Assembly (NCBI GenBank): GCA_935421135.1
Contig: OW285187.1
Coordinates: forward strand, 5,084,001-5,148,000
Direction: 5' to 3'
Origin: Bugulina stolonifera
Lineage: Eukaryota; Bryozoa; Gymnolaemata; Cheilostomatida; Bugulidae
DNA: 64,000 bases
The position numbers were made by a program, and so were the translations under genes. Below, one piece after another: positions 48,185 to 59,934 of the stretch. Position 1 is the stretch's first letter. Each line of letters opens with the position of its first letter. The notes beneath the pieces are model-generated. The model made no database searches and had not been told where the DNA came from. It saw only the letters and a list, made by a program, of their open reading frames with translations.

Positions 48185-48984
48185 TATCTTTACACTCTGG
48201 GTACCGCTGCCACCATGTTGTATATTTATATCATTTAGCAAGACTTCTATATTTGCAACCTTCACATTCTAGCTCAATCTCAAAACTGAATCTTACATGT
48301 AAATAGCTTTCAGAAGGTAAGCTTTCTAGCTATACAAGGGAAAACAACTTAAAGAGGGAGTATTTCCAAAATTGACCAAAACCAATCAAAAGGCCGAATA
48401 GCTTGTTGAATAGTACTTGCCTAGAGCTATTCAAAAAGGGCTGCTAGTGCAACAGCAGATGATGTCATCAACCACAAATGGATCTCAAACAAAGGCAGTC
48501 TATGTCATCTGAGTAACCCAGTTAACCTTGTTATAAAGCAAATGGAAAAGCTTTTATTCAATAACTTTTCTATTAACCAAGAGTTCATAAATTCCTTCTA
48601 CACTTTTGATAACATGATACTTGACCACATATATTCACTTGTCTTTTTTATTTCAAACATCAAGGAAGTGCAATTAGCAAGGAAATTTCTCATTTATTTG
48701 AGGGTATACTACAATGATAAGACAACTTCTTCATATTTTCTAAAAGCTGCCATGAGTGAATAGAGGTAGTGGGTGTCCGATTTTCCAGTATTTTTCCAAA
48801 ATACACATAACTACTTATGGTAAAACAATATTAGCGCCGAAAGAGAAATGAATAACCAAATTTAGCATAAATGGCTTCCAATTATATTTCTCTGCTCATA
48901 CAAGAGGGGACAACTCAGGAAGACTACCCAGTCTTTGGTGCTACTCCCACTTTAATACATTAATAATACAACACTCATCTACAA

Positions 48985-49430
48985 GCTAAAATGCTTTGGT
49001 GTGAACAGTCCAGTAACATTACTAGCGTCCTTTCTCAAAGGCATAAAAATACATATTAGGGTAAATGATTATGTATCTACCCGCTCATTTGTAACATTGG
49101 TATTTCTCAAAGCAGCTAGTGTACTCTCCCCTTTTCTCTTTTCAACTTACATACAGAATATCTCAGATAATACACCAAGCACACTTGTGCAATATGCTGA
49201 CAACATCACTGACTACCCAAAGGAACTGTGAAACACTCATCTGTGGTTCGAGAAATAATAAAAGTAATTGTATTCACTTGATTATCTCTCCTGTAGCTAC
49301 TTTGTGCAGTTCCAATAACATCATTCTGAAATGTTATGGAACAGTGACATATTTCACAGTGTTTTCTCTTCCAATATTTTGCAAGACATCCAGTATTGCA
49401 CATATCCACCAGGATGTTGGGGAATAAAGA
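48985..49430 (+). pseudogene. LINE copy 1, RT part downstream of the gypsy insertion
   Basis: LKCFGVNSPVTLLASFLKG is followed by VLSPFLFSTYIQNISDNTPS and VQYADN, which is the RT segment containing the F/YADD active-site box. The second Asp of the box is Asn here, and the frame ends soon after. This continues the RT begun at 45090-45364, supporting insertion of gypsy 2 into one LINE. Confidence 0.75.
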
Positions 49431-52199
49431 GGCTGTCAAGGCACATCCTAAGTTTTACTCTACAGACTACTACAGTAAATTTGAACCTTGAATTCTGTTA
49501 AATGAGATAATCAGAGCTTTCTTTTAGGTTGTCTAGGTTGTATATATATTTGAGCTTTGAGTATTATTATGTAGTGGGGCGGCATTGTAATCAGAGGTGG
49601 GATGTCCTGTAAACCTTTGATTGAGTCGTGGTTCACCCTTTTATTACTAATTTAGAATTGTCTACTCTGCAGCATCTATGCTCACAAGCAAAGATCTTAG
49701 ATTTGTCTACCTTATTACCAATTAAGATGTGTCCTCCCTTCCACATTACCATTTTTGCAACACTAGTGCCCAATATCGCTTTTCAGGCAATATAATTATG
49801 CCTATAAAAAGAGGACCAGGACTCATATTTGATCACAAACTCCTTCAGGCAGCAGTGGGATATGGTAAAAGAAAACATTTTGAAGAAATAGAATAATGGG
49901 CTATCCCATGCCATACTCATTATACAGTGATCCTCCCAAGTGTGTCATAATTCCTACATATGGAACACCCACTCTGACATGTGATTACACAAATACTTAA
50001 ATACCTCCCCAGAACCCCTTTTAACCCATCTACACAAACACCACATAAGTTGACAGGCATTTGGCCTTTTCAAGTAAGGAACATAGTGGGTGTCTGTAGA
50101 TTGGCTGCAACAAATAATACGTTCACTCTAATCATGGGTTACTCAAAATCAACTACAAAGTAAGATCAGACGCCGTGTAGTTAACTTACTAGAATGGAAT
50201 TCTTAGATCAAGTTTTAACACCAAAATATTTCAAAAAGAACATTGTTAAAAACTGCTTATAAAAGGATAAAGTCCAATACGGAAAACTCATCTACAACAG
50301 GGATACGCTGAGGAATGTCTATTAGGGAACCTCCCTACAAACCATATAAGTGAACACCCATTCTCCATGTCACTCCCAGAAAAATTTAGAGGATACTTTA
50401 AAATTGTCCTTACAGGGCAGGCCAAGCTGCAAGGCCACTTCACACATCTACCCACTCCTGCACGCTAAAAGATTAGTTAGTTCACCATTATCTATTCACA
50501 TGCCCTAGCTACACTAGAGGTTCAAGATGCAGCCAGACACATTGAACTACATATAAATAATAAACTATGTGGAAGGTGGTGCTGAGTGGTAGTGGTGGTA
50601 GTAGTAGTAATACTTAGTGGTGTTAGTAGTAATAATAGTACATAATATAATTGTTATGGGTGGTAGTGGTAGTACTACTACTACTACAGCTGCTACTAGT
50701 AATTTACTAAAAGAGTGACTTCTTTAGAATATACAATTTTAAATGCACAACTCATACCCACTTATACACTGATCTAATTATTTCTTTCAATAAAACTAGC
50801 AAAGCAGCGACACAGTAGCCTGTGAAATTCTCATGTTAAAGGGAAAAAGTGGATTCGTCTAAGGAGACAGGGGTGGGCACAGAAGTGTTTGTGATAAAAT
50901 GGAAGTGGTATAAAAACCTTAAGTTATTGAAGTATACCAATTACACAGCAATTACACTAGCTTCACAATTTGAGAGAAAGAGGTTAGCAACGGCTATCAT
51001 CAGTAATATGATTTACTCAACACCAGTTTCAAACATTACTCGACAGTCCCTGCACAATTACACAATCTGCACGCACACGCACGCACACACACACATACAC
51101 TGGTAACGAGCCCTTCACCCTTTCAATGACTACTCCAGTTCATTTTCCTCATTTTGATGGTTTTTAATTATACATTACATCATAAAATATATTATTTCAG
51201 GAATTAGATAAAGATGATGAACCTGGTAATCTAGGAGAGGAGCCTCGTCCATCTTCTGCACTGTTGGATTCAGCAATTTCACCTGCAACAACTAGTAGTG
51301 GTAGCAGTACACATTGAAAACAGAGCTCACAAGAACAGTTGCTCGAATCTGTCTAGAATGCTTTCAAAGTATTGAATGAATTTCTCAGATTTGATCAATA
51401 TACAACTTTGCCATGATGAGAATACACCAGGTTGTTTTAGAACGGATGAACAATCAGCTTGCACCCCAGTTAACACCTCAGCTGGCACTCAAGCCAAAAC
51501 CTCAGTGATGCTTTTACAACATACCAAATGAAACAGAGGTTCCAGTTTATCAGAATCCATGAAGTACATAATACAAATAATATAATACATTATTTGTTCA
51601 TTCAGAGTCATCATTTATTCAACATAGATGAATTTTAAACACACTTGACAATTCAACAAAAAAATTTAAACGTTGAATTCAATCATCTGGTCTTGCCAGA
51701 GAACAGCACCCACACCACTGAATAAGTCTGTAAAACACTGGGGATTCCAAGGTAAATTGTGCTTAATATCGTATATATGTAAACTCAGATTTGCGATCGT
51801 AGTTGTCACCTCTCATGAGACATGGCGTTAAATTATATGACCTCCAAAAAAATTATAATTGCTGAATAACAAATATATATAAATGTTGTAGATACAGGTA
51901 TAATGTTGTTGGCTCAAACAATTTGGCTTATAACTAGCGGAATTTTTATGCACGTTTTGCTGCATAAATTGAAAATACAGATTCATTTATCCATACAGTA
52001 ATTTCCCCATGTGTATTTTTCATTTCTTATGCAACAAGAATCTCAATCTCACTTGGGTAAACCACTGTAAAACACCAGTGATCACATGGCCAATGTTACT
52101 GCTGATCAGCAGCGGTCGTGGCTTCAGGCAGACAAGATAACCAAAAAGATGAACTTGATTCATCAGAGAAATTTTGCCTAATAGAAAAATTGTAAAATA
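49431..52199. other. Probable LINE tail and unassigned DNA
   Basis: Fragmented plus-strand frames after the RT may be the rest of LINE copy 1 up to about 50470. A TAG/TGG trinucleotide-rich stretch lies at 50580-50700 and an ACGC/ACAC run at 51070-51095. At 51200-51318 an exon-like frame follows a good acceptor (TTATTTCAG) and reads ELDKDDEPGNLGEEPRPSS with a Ser/Thr-rich end before a stop. No partner exon was found. Confidence 0.4.
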
Positions 52200-53960
52200 T
52201 AACATGATGTGAAAAAGGTAGGTATAATAGAGAAAATTTTCAATAAAAACACAGGAACTCGGGACAACAACATCAAAAGAAAGATTGGCAGAAATTTCAA
52301 AAATTCTGTTGTAAAGCGAATAGAGCACTACGCAAACGATACCTGTAAAGTTCTGTTACAGATGACTGCTGAAGAGATGAAACAAAATAATACTCATTGA
52401 CAGTTGGAATACCGAAGCACTTCTTGGTGGACCAACTATAAGGAAGCCCTACAAACTAAATCACAAGGCGTGGCATTGCTAAAGTCGCACCACTCAACCT
52501 TTCTGATAAAGCATTTTGTCGGGACCTACACAAATAGGATTCCAACACCACATTCAAGAGACTGACCAAGGGATACAAGAATTTAAGAGCAGTCAAGAAT
52601 GACTTTGGAGACCCAGAATCAGTGAAAAAAGCAATCGACAAAGAATTGAAGATTACAAGTTTCATGTCCAGATAAAAGAATTTAAATGCCTGGCACTGCA
52701 GAAACTGTTAGAAGGCACAACACCTCATTCCCACTTATAGTAGCCCAAAACTGTGAAAATTGTATGGGAAAGTTAGATGTCGATGGACACCTCACCTGCA
52801 TAGAGAAACCAACATGTATCAACAGCAGGGGAAATCACAGTGCCAACTAGATGAGTCGCTAGGGATCACAGGAATAACTACTGCATAATGCAACTGAATG
52901 CACCTGGAATGACTGATAACTGCTGCATGGACCTTAAAAATATTTCTACTCACACAAAGCAGACGTTGCCTGTTTATCTGAAAAAACTGACACATGCAAC
53001 CAACAGCATTCCCAGGCATGATCAGCATAAGTAAACCAAATACTGCAAACCACAGACAGAGAGGGGTTGCAGTGTTAGCAAAAGAAAACATTCAGATCAC
53101 CAGACAGAGATTTTGAGCCTCCATCACTGGTTGCTCTCGCATGTACCATCATACTCGAAAATCTGAAGTACATACCGTACTCTGCATACTCACTGGTCAC
53201 CAAGTCATTGGAAACTGAATACCCAAACAAATAGACTAAATGCTGATGGCCTTCTGATGGTTGGTGACCCAAAAATAAGGCACCAACACTGGGGTGAGCA
53301 CACAAAGAATACAGCTGATAAGCTGGTGATCGGCTTTATACAACAGTGTCAGTTGAGCATCTTGAACCTACATTGAAGCCCTACAATTCCATGCGGTAAT
53401 GGCTATAGCACACTCGATCATCCTCATGCTTAGAAATAACATAACTGGTAAGATGACATGGCGGAGCGATTCGCGGGAGCCCCTCAGAGGGGACATGTAC
53501 CAGTTGTCACAACTTTACAAGAATGTAGACCTCAGTCTACTCCGAGCGTCAAAATATAGTCCCAAATGGTCAAGACTGACTTGATGAGCTTTGGCGACAT
53601 GCTAGAAACACTTTGAGAGGAAGCCATAGAATGGTCAGTTTCCTATATAAATCTAGCGCGAATCGAGACAAAAGCTTACAAAGTTTGCTAACGTCACGAG
53701 GCTGACGAACAATCACAGAACAGTAATAATTCATTTGCATTACTAAGGGAGCTCCATCAAGCATTTTTCTAAATAAATAAAATGCCCAATTCGAGGTAGA
53801 ACTGGCACTATCAGCAGATTGAAGTTCTGCAGCTAGCAGAAAAGGCAGCTGAAAAAAATGAACATGCAGCGCATTGGTACGACTTTTAGCCTCAGAAAAA
53901 AAACAGATATTGATTTGGGGCAAAAGTGGGATGAACCAATAGAATAGAGCCATTTTGGCA
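52200..53960 (+). pseudogene. LINE copy 2, ORF1/endonuclease part, broken
   Basis: 52209-52400 matches copy 1 at 44101-44330 (basic segment with KRIEHYANDT). Around 52850-53360 the plus strand encodes an APE-type endonuclease in pieces, with NTQTNRLNADGLLMVGDPKI, QHWGEHTKNTADKLV and LSILNLH, corresponding to the GDFN...W block and the region after it in Jockey-like LINEs. Stops and frameshifts throughout. RT was not found. Confidence 0.6.
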
Positions 53961-54388
53961 AGATCAGACACAAAACCTCAACTCTAAAAGAAAACTTGCT
54001 TATTGCTGTCAAAATTAGGACTGTATACTAACAAAATAGAACTTATATTATTAATTTTAAATTTATATAGAAATTAACATTGAGAAAAGCATTGATCGAG
54101 ACACAGTGCTGCAACTGCAAGGTCACACCTGTTGAGACTAGTTAACAATATACCTCAAAATTACCGGGAAGTTATTGCAAATAAAGGTCGGTCAATTAAT
54201 TTAAATATAATTATTAAATGACTACAATGCCTTTTCTGGGTCACAAATTTTATTCCCAACGCTCCCGGAGAAAATCTCCATTGTTTTATCGTTAGTTATT
54301 TGTTTCCCCTCAACTACGTTGGACTAGGCCGTTTATTAGGTCAGATCTAGGCTGGTCCTATCGGTGCAGACCCGCCAGAAAAGTCTAT

Positions 54389-54467
54389 AATACTTTACTA
54401 GTGACTTTGTTATTTGATTATCATAATCCTTATGATAATCAAATAACAAAGTCACTAGTAAAGTATT
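54389..54467. repeat. Perfect palindrome, 38-bp arms, 3-nt loop
   Basis: 54389-54426 and 54430-54467 are identical inverse copies around TCC, containing TTTACTAGTGACTTTG. It begins at the inner edge of the left terminal repeat of the foldback element. Such perfection suggests recent formation. Confidence 0.93.
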
Positions 54468-54699
54468 GTAATGGTTTCTGTGATTTGGTGCGGTCGTCCT
54501 TGGACGACCATCGACCCAGAAATGAAGTGCCTATGAGTGGTAATAGGACTTCGCATTACATGAAAGATCGAGCGGTCTCAGTAGCCCAATAACTACCAGA
54601 GACGACCCATCTGGTCCCAAGTCTGACCTTCAGACTATACGCTGAAAGAGAGCGATCCGACCTAGTAGGCGGTTCGCTAAGCGAATGACCTGGCAAAAG

Positions 54700-54900
54700 G
54701 AAGTGAAAGTCTCTGTATCAAGTATAGATGTGTCTTTATTGAAAGCCAAGTGAAGACTGAGACAATGAACAGTAAAACAGTGCCCTTTATATAGTATAAG
54801 GACTTCCGGCCGACGTAGTGTCGGGAAAAGACGACGTGTGGTCGTCCGGAAGTTGCGCAACAAGATGGGCGCCGGAAGTCCGACGGCCGACCCAAAATAG
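54700..54900 (-). promoter_or_regulatory. LTR-like promoter and polyadenylation segment (minus)
   Basis: On the minus strand: CGGCCGGAAGT, then TATATAAAGGGCACTG, then about 60 bases later CAATAAAGACA. The plus-strand segment at 60100-60195 has the same order (GCCGGAAGT, TATATAAGGCAGTGC, GAATAAAGC). This is the U3-TATA-R-polyA arrangement of an LTR, inferred from order and spacing. Confidence 0.45.
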
Positions 54901-55319
54901 GTCGGGTTATACAAAAGTTGCTTATAATGGTCCAATTCATGTACAAAATGAATATCAATGGATTCTGAGAGGTCGGGCCTCTGTACATGGGTATAAAAAG
55001 CATAAAAGACTTAGTAATAATCATACAGGTATATACAATAACATATAGTAAAGTACAAGCAGATATATACATGTATATGCACACAATAATGAGTGTCAGG
55101 TGTAGGAGACGACTGTGCGTGCCATTACAGTATTATAGACTTTTCTGGCGGGTCTGCACCGATAGGACCAGCTTAGATCTGACCTAATAAACGGCCTAGT
55201 CCAAAGTAGTTGAGGGGAAACAAATAACTAACGATAAAACAATGGAGATTTTCTCCAGGAGCGTTGGGAATAAAATGTAATCATTTGTGATGATCATCAT
55301 GAATGATGATCATCATCAT

Positions 55320-56705
55320 CAGGGGCGTAACTTTTGAAAAATTTTTGGGGTGGCTAGATGTCGGGTGCTTATGCAGGCCATTGGCCTGCCCGAGCGAAGA
55401 GCGCCCTGCCGCAAGGGGGGTCCGGGGGTCTCCCCCCCCCCCCGGAAAAAAATTAGAAAATTACTACCTAGATATGCAATTTCGGGACGTTTAAGGTGTA
55501 AAATTACTGCTTAAAATAATTGGATATTATATATGTATAGTCAAGTAAATCAAAGTAGCACAAGACAGTTGAAATTTTTCACGCTGTGATACATTAAACT
55601 GAGCTTTTCATAAACAGATATAGAATAAGTTTGAGCGCCGAAAAAATATAGGCTAAATTGGTTCTCTAAGTAATTATTCCTCACTACTAAAGCTTCACTA
55701 GAAATTAGACCTATATTATCTCAACTAGGCCACCTTAAGCACACTAGATCTGGCATTACTAGTACTGACTAGTCTACTTAAACTACTGACCAGGATACTA
55801 TCATGATACAAAATAAAAATACAGAAACAAAAAAAATAATAAACGGGTAACACTAGCACCAAAAGATTTTGCGTTTTCATTCTCCAGAAAAAATATTTTT
55901 TCCTACACTGACAAGAATAAGAATAGAATCAATTAATTAAATAATACAATATATATTATTATTATAATTCATTATAATAATAATTATTATTGGTGGCTAC
56001 ATGAGTGAGGTTTTGATATTATTAAAAATAGATATTAATAAAATGTAATAATAATAAATTAATATTTATATAATAATTATATAAATATTAATTAATATAA
56101 AAATATAATATTAATTTATTATTATTATATTATTTTATTAATATCGATTTTTAACAATATCAAAACCCCACTCATGTAGCCACCAAATCCAGCAATAAGT
56201 TTTGCTCACATACATGCTAACAATCTACTTGGAAGCCTATACAATGTTCATCTTTTTATTGGAGGACGGAGGTTGTAAAGAAGCAGTTAAAACTTAAAAA
56301 GTAGCAACAAGTTATTTGGTCTGTACGGAAAATTCCAAGTTATGTAGCTTGAGATTAAAGTAATTTATCGAGCCGGTTTGGCTTTATATTCAATATAGTC
56401 AACATATTATGCAACTGCAATTATAAGTAGCTACAAACCTTGGGCTAATCACCCTGATTGTAAATAATGATTGGCTATTTCTAGTAATCCGATTATTTGA
56501 TTGGTTTGTCAAAAAGTAGCGCGTCGCATAAACTATATTCTATACTACATCCTGAGGAAAACTTTACCGCGGCCATAGGAGAAGATAACTCTATGGCCGC
56601 CGTAGAATTGATACCCCTGAATTCAAAAACACCATTTTTGTGCCACTTTATTTTGAAATTTAGGAGCGGCCATGCCGCTCTGCCGCCCCTAAAGTTACGG
56701 CCTTG
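55320..56705. mobile_element. hAT-like non-autonomous element, ~1.4 kb
   Basis: The left end CAGGGGCGTAACTTTTGAAA and the right end, inverted, CAAGGCCGTAACTTTAGGGG are similar over about 18 bases. Flanks ATCATCAT and ATCAAAGA match only partly, so the target duplication is unsure. It carries a G/C-rich block near its left end with a C run (55428-55442) and a 197-bp palindrome. No transposase frame. Confidence 0.5.
55990..56186. repeat. 197-bp palindrome, ~80-bp arms
   Basis: TTGGTGGCTACATGAGTG at 55990 is inverted at the right end as CACTCATGTAGCCACCAA. The arms continue through GGTTTTGATAT, AATAGATATTAATAAAAT and AATAATAATAAATTAATATT with few mismatches. Probably a MITE of its own nested in the larger element. 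Confidence 0.85.
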
Positions 56706-57179
56706 ATCAAAGAAAGATCAAAGTAAAATCCTAGTCATCATTCTGCAAAATCACGTGACTGGTGGCAACCATAGAGTTTAGCAACAATATTTAATTTTTA
56801 TTTTAAAATGAAAAATCAAAATCAAAAAATAAATATTCCTTACATAACATAAACATAACATTTACATTGATTATATCCTTGATTATCCTTGATTACATAT
56901 ATCTATAATTCATGTCTGCTAAGGATGTCATTAGACACTGGCGGCAGATTCCAATACTGAAACCTCAATTGCAAGTATTGCTACAACCACAAGACTGCTT
57001 AGAATTGAGTTAAACAAAAATAACATTCACAGTTTTACACTCAAAAGTGTACACAACACACTGCAGACGACTCTGTTCTTTCCCAATTCAAGATGGTGGC
57101 CGAGCTTTCGCCCTCTATTGGACCAATCATATAACAAGAGCCCGAAGTACCGCCCATAGAGTTGGAATTCAAACCAAAG

Positions 57180-57440
57180 ATATCTTTGTTCAAACCATAG
57201 ACAAAGACCCTCTTTGCCATAGATTCAACCATAGAGTTATCTCTATGGATTCAACCCATAGAGGTATCACCCTAGAGAGATAACTCTATGTTCAAACCAT
57301 AGAGTTATCTGATACCTCTAGTCTCTATGATTTAAATTTAAACCCTATGGTACCGCCATAGGGCACCATAGAGTTATCTCCCCTGATACCTCTATGGGTT
57401 TGGTAGCGCAGTCTTTGGCACAGTCAAAGATAGTCTTTGG
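57180..57440. repeat. Cluster of short inverted and direct words (ATAGAGTTATCTC family)
   Basis: ATAGAGTTATC, its inverse GATAACTCTAT, and GATACCTCTATGG/CATAGAGGTATC recur at least ten times within about 250 bp, together with repeated CTTTGGCAC near the right. Two more copies lie at 56563-56600 (GGCCATAGGAG ... GATAACTCTATGGCC). The function is unknown. It could be the recombined remains of a MITE family or a protein-binding array. Confidence 0.75.
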
Positions 57441-58001
57441 CACCGTGGTGATTGGTCAAAGGCACCGGTAGTGATGTTGATAGAGGGTAATTTGGAGCAT
57501 CGAGCATAACAATGGCAAGCGGCTGTTGTGTTGTTGTTATTATCATTACATGATTGTATCTACGTCTGTGTTTGGTCGTTTGTTGCAAATCTTGTTCATT
57601 GTTCGATATTCATGTTGGGCGAATATATTTCTATGATAAATTTGCGAATAAAAAGTTCACTATTCAGATTATCCGGAGCTTGAGTTAAAAGTTGAGCCAC
57701 AACCACAAAGTGACAAACCATTGGATTGGCATTTGCTTCATTGTGATTGTCTTGAGTCTTGATTGGCTTTCAGTCACAGTCATTGTGATTGACTTGTGCT
57801 GTCATTCAGTATCAGATCACTCATCATTCCACCGGGTTGAAGTGACACCAGACCTGATTGTTACTTGAGGCTTGCCGTGAGGTTCTAAGGAAAGTCAAGT
57901 GGTCCTAACTAAGTTGAGCTTTCTCATTCAAAGGTAAATAAATGTTAATACAAATAACAATATTAATATTTATTTATATCCAATATACATGTTCTATACT
58001 A

Positions 58002-58011
58002 TAATAATAAC

Positions 58012-58071
<60 letters not shown>
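58002..58071. repeat. AAT/TAA microsatellite
   Basis: About 22 uninterrupted AAT units, immediately before the retrotransposon ORF at 58072. A further short AAT run lies just after its 3' end (59467-59479). Confidence 0.95.
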
Positions 58072-59410
58072 TCAGAAGTGTGCCAGCATAGTTTTGAAGA
58101 GGGGAAAGAGAGAGGTGGATGAGGGTATACTGTTACCTGATGGAGAAATGATGAAAGACCTAGGAGGTGAAGGCTACAAATACCTAGGAGTACTAGAAGC
58201 TAGTGAAATAAAGACCAAGGGAATGAAAGACAAAATGAGAAGTGAGTACATAAGAAGAGTAAAACTGCTATTGGAATCTAAACTGAATGGAGGAAATGTT
58301 ATCAGGGCAATCAACACATGGGCAGTTGTTGTGCTCAGATACTCTGGGGGGACACTAGATTGGACGCAGGATGACTTAAAAGGCATTGACAGGAAGACAC
58401 GGAAACTTATGACTATCAATAGAGCGTTGCATCCAAGAGCTAATGTGGCTAGACTGTACCTACCGAGGAACGAGGGTGGGAGAGGACTAAGATCAGCGGA
58501 AGAAACAGTGAGGACAGAGGAACATGGACTGTCAGATTACATCAGGTGTGAAGAGAAAGGATATAATAGATTTTTGAAGAAATTGATGAAGGAGAAAACG
58601 AAGAGAGAATACCAGGACAGTCAAAGAGAAACCAGCGAGAAGGAATGGAAAGAGAAGGCACTACACGGACAGTATACAAAAATAGCAGACAAGACAGACA
58701 GAAAGAAGACATATAAGTGGATGAAAAATGGATATATGAAAAAAGAGACCGAAGGACTGATCACAGCAGCACAAGACCAGGCATTACCAACACGATGGAG
58801 AAAAGTGAATATAGAAAAGCAATCTGGAACACCTCTGTGCAGAATGTGCAATGAAAGAAATGAAACAGTTTTTCACATTCTAAGCGAGTGTTCTAAGATT
58901 GCTCAAACAGATTATAAAAAGAGACATGACAAGGTCGCACAATTAGTGCATTGGAATCTGTGCAGGAGATATGAACTTCCGCATGCTAAGAACTGGTATG
59001 AGCATAATACAGAAAAAGTGACAGAGAATGACAAAGCAAAGATTTTGTGGGACTTCAACATTCAGACTGATCATGTGATACAAGCTCGCAGACCAGACAT
59101 CGTCGTGAAAGACAAGGATATGGACCACACGTGGATTATTGACATCGCAGTGCCTGGGGATGCTAGAGTAGAAGAGAAGGAAAGAGAAAAAGTTGAGAAA
59201 TATCAAGATTTTGCGAGAGAGTTACAGAGACTTTGGGAAACATCTGTAAATCTGATCCCTGTTGTCGTAGGAGCACTTGGAGCAGTGGTGAAGTTAGAAG
59301 AATATCTGGGGATGATTGATATACAGCGGAAGGAAGTAGACAGGATTCAATTTTCTGCTCTACTAGGAACGGCAACTATACTGAAGAAAGTGTTGGATGT
59401 CTCAGGTTAG
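58072..59410 (+). pseudogene. Non-LTR retrotransposon ORF, thumb, zinc knuckle and restriction-like endonuclease
   Basis: An open frame of about 445 codons. The upstream Ile run and its Met come from the microsatellite and are not part of the protein. RT thumb region: YKYLGVLEAS, INTWAVVVLRYSGGTLDW, IDRKTRKLMTINRALHPRA and LYLPRNEGGRGL, typical of R2/R4-superclade elements. Then a CCHC knuckle (CRMCNERNETVFHILSEC) and a restriction-like endonuclease with RRPDIVVKDKD and IIDIAVPGD, the PD-D/E-K type core. The catalytic RT domain is missing, so it cannot act alone. The frame has no stop until its end, which suggests a recent insertion. Confidence 0.85.
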
Positions 59411-59466
59411 GGGTTCTAACCAGACACCAATTCACACCAGCTGCAGAGCTGAGGAAATCAACATTA
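58072..59466 (+). mobile_element. R2/R4-type non-LTR retrotransposon, 5'-truncated, in AAT repeats
   Basis: The element consists of the C-terminal third of a retrotransposon ORF plus a short 3' UTR (59411-59466) ending in TTACAATAATAATAATA. It is bounded on both sides by AAT repeats. That fits 5' truncation at an insertion into AAT/TAA repeats, which is the known target of the silkworm Dong element of the R4 clade. Confidence 0.75.
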
Positions 59467-59612
59467 CAATAATAATAATATAAATACTATTATATTAATG
59501 TTTAGATTAGAGTGTTGAAATGAAATGTAAATATAATATAAATATTTACATTTCATTTCAACACTAATATAAACATTTATATTAATATAATAGTATTATA
59601 TTATTATTATTA
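59467..59612. repeat. Imperfect palindrome beside the retrotransposon 3' end
   Basis: AATACTATTATATTAAT ... GTGTTGAAATGAAATGTAAAT (left arm) is inverted at the right as ATTTACATTTCATTTCAACA ... ATTAATATAATAGTATT. Arms of about 65-70 bp with one 7-8 bp length difference. Confidence 0.8.
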
Positions 59613-59934
59613 CTATTTCTTATTAATATAATTTAATTGTATTATTGTGGTGAAACAGCCTCCGTGATAATGGCACTTACGCCAGCCACACTGACAATTA
59701 TAATAGCTGACATTTAATCACATTATCTTATCCATGCATTGTTAACCATATTCATCTATGCATTCATTATTATCTTATATACTGCGTGTCTTATATATAT
59801 CTGTACTAGCAATCAAGCCTTGGGATTACGTTCTATTGCAACTTGGTTTTTCCCACACTTATATACCTATTTAGTAATTGTCTGTACTTGCTTGATTGTG
59901 CATTATTAGAGTCTTTTTGCCACTTTACATAGTA

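Larger units (their letters stand above)
45365..48216 (-). mobile_element. Ty3/gypsy retrotransposon 2, inserted in the LINE, 3'-truncated
   Basis: Minus-strand order: LTR edge TACAACA at about 48222-48216, primer-binding site TGGTGGCAGCGG (48215-48204), gag, protease, reverse transcriptase, RNase H, then an abrupt end at about 45365 before integrase. The 3' LTR is missing. It differs clearly from gypsy 1 in sequence, so the window holds two families. It splits a LINE reverse transcriptase. Confidence 0.88.
54241..55290. mobile_element. Foldback element with ~150-bp terminal inverted repeats
   Basis: 54241-54394 and 55130-55290 are inverse copies over about 150 bp with few differences. They share TCACAAAT, TTATTCCCAACGCTCC, GAGAAAATCTCCATTGTTTT, CTAGGCCGTTTATTAGGTCA and CGCCAGAAAAGTCTATAATA. 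The right copy has an extra GATTACA-like insert near its tip. The interior has no long reading frame but has an LTR-like promoter and polyadenylation signal on the minus strand. Could be a foldback transposon or a DIRS-like relic. Confidence 0.8.

Noticed and set aside
57989..58071. N-terminal poly-isoleucine extension of the retrotransposon frame.
   Set aside because: It is translation of the AAT microsatellite. Recognisable protein begins only after 58072.
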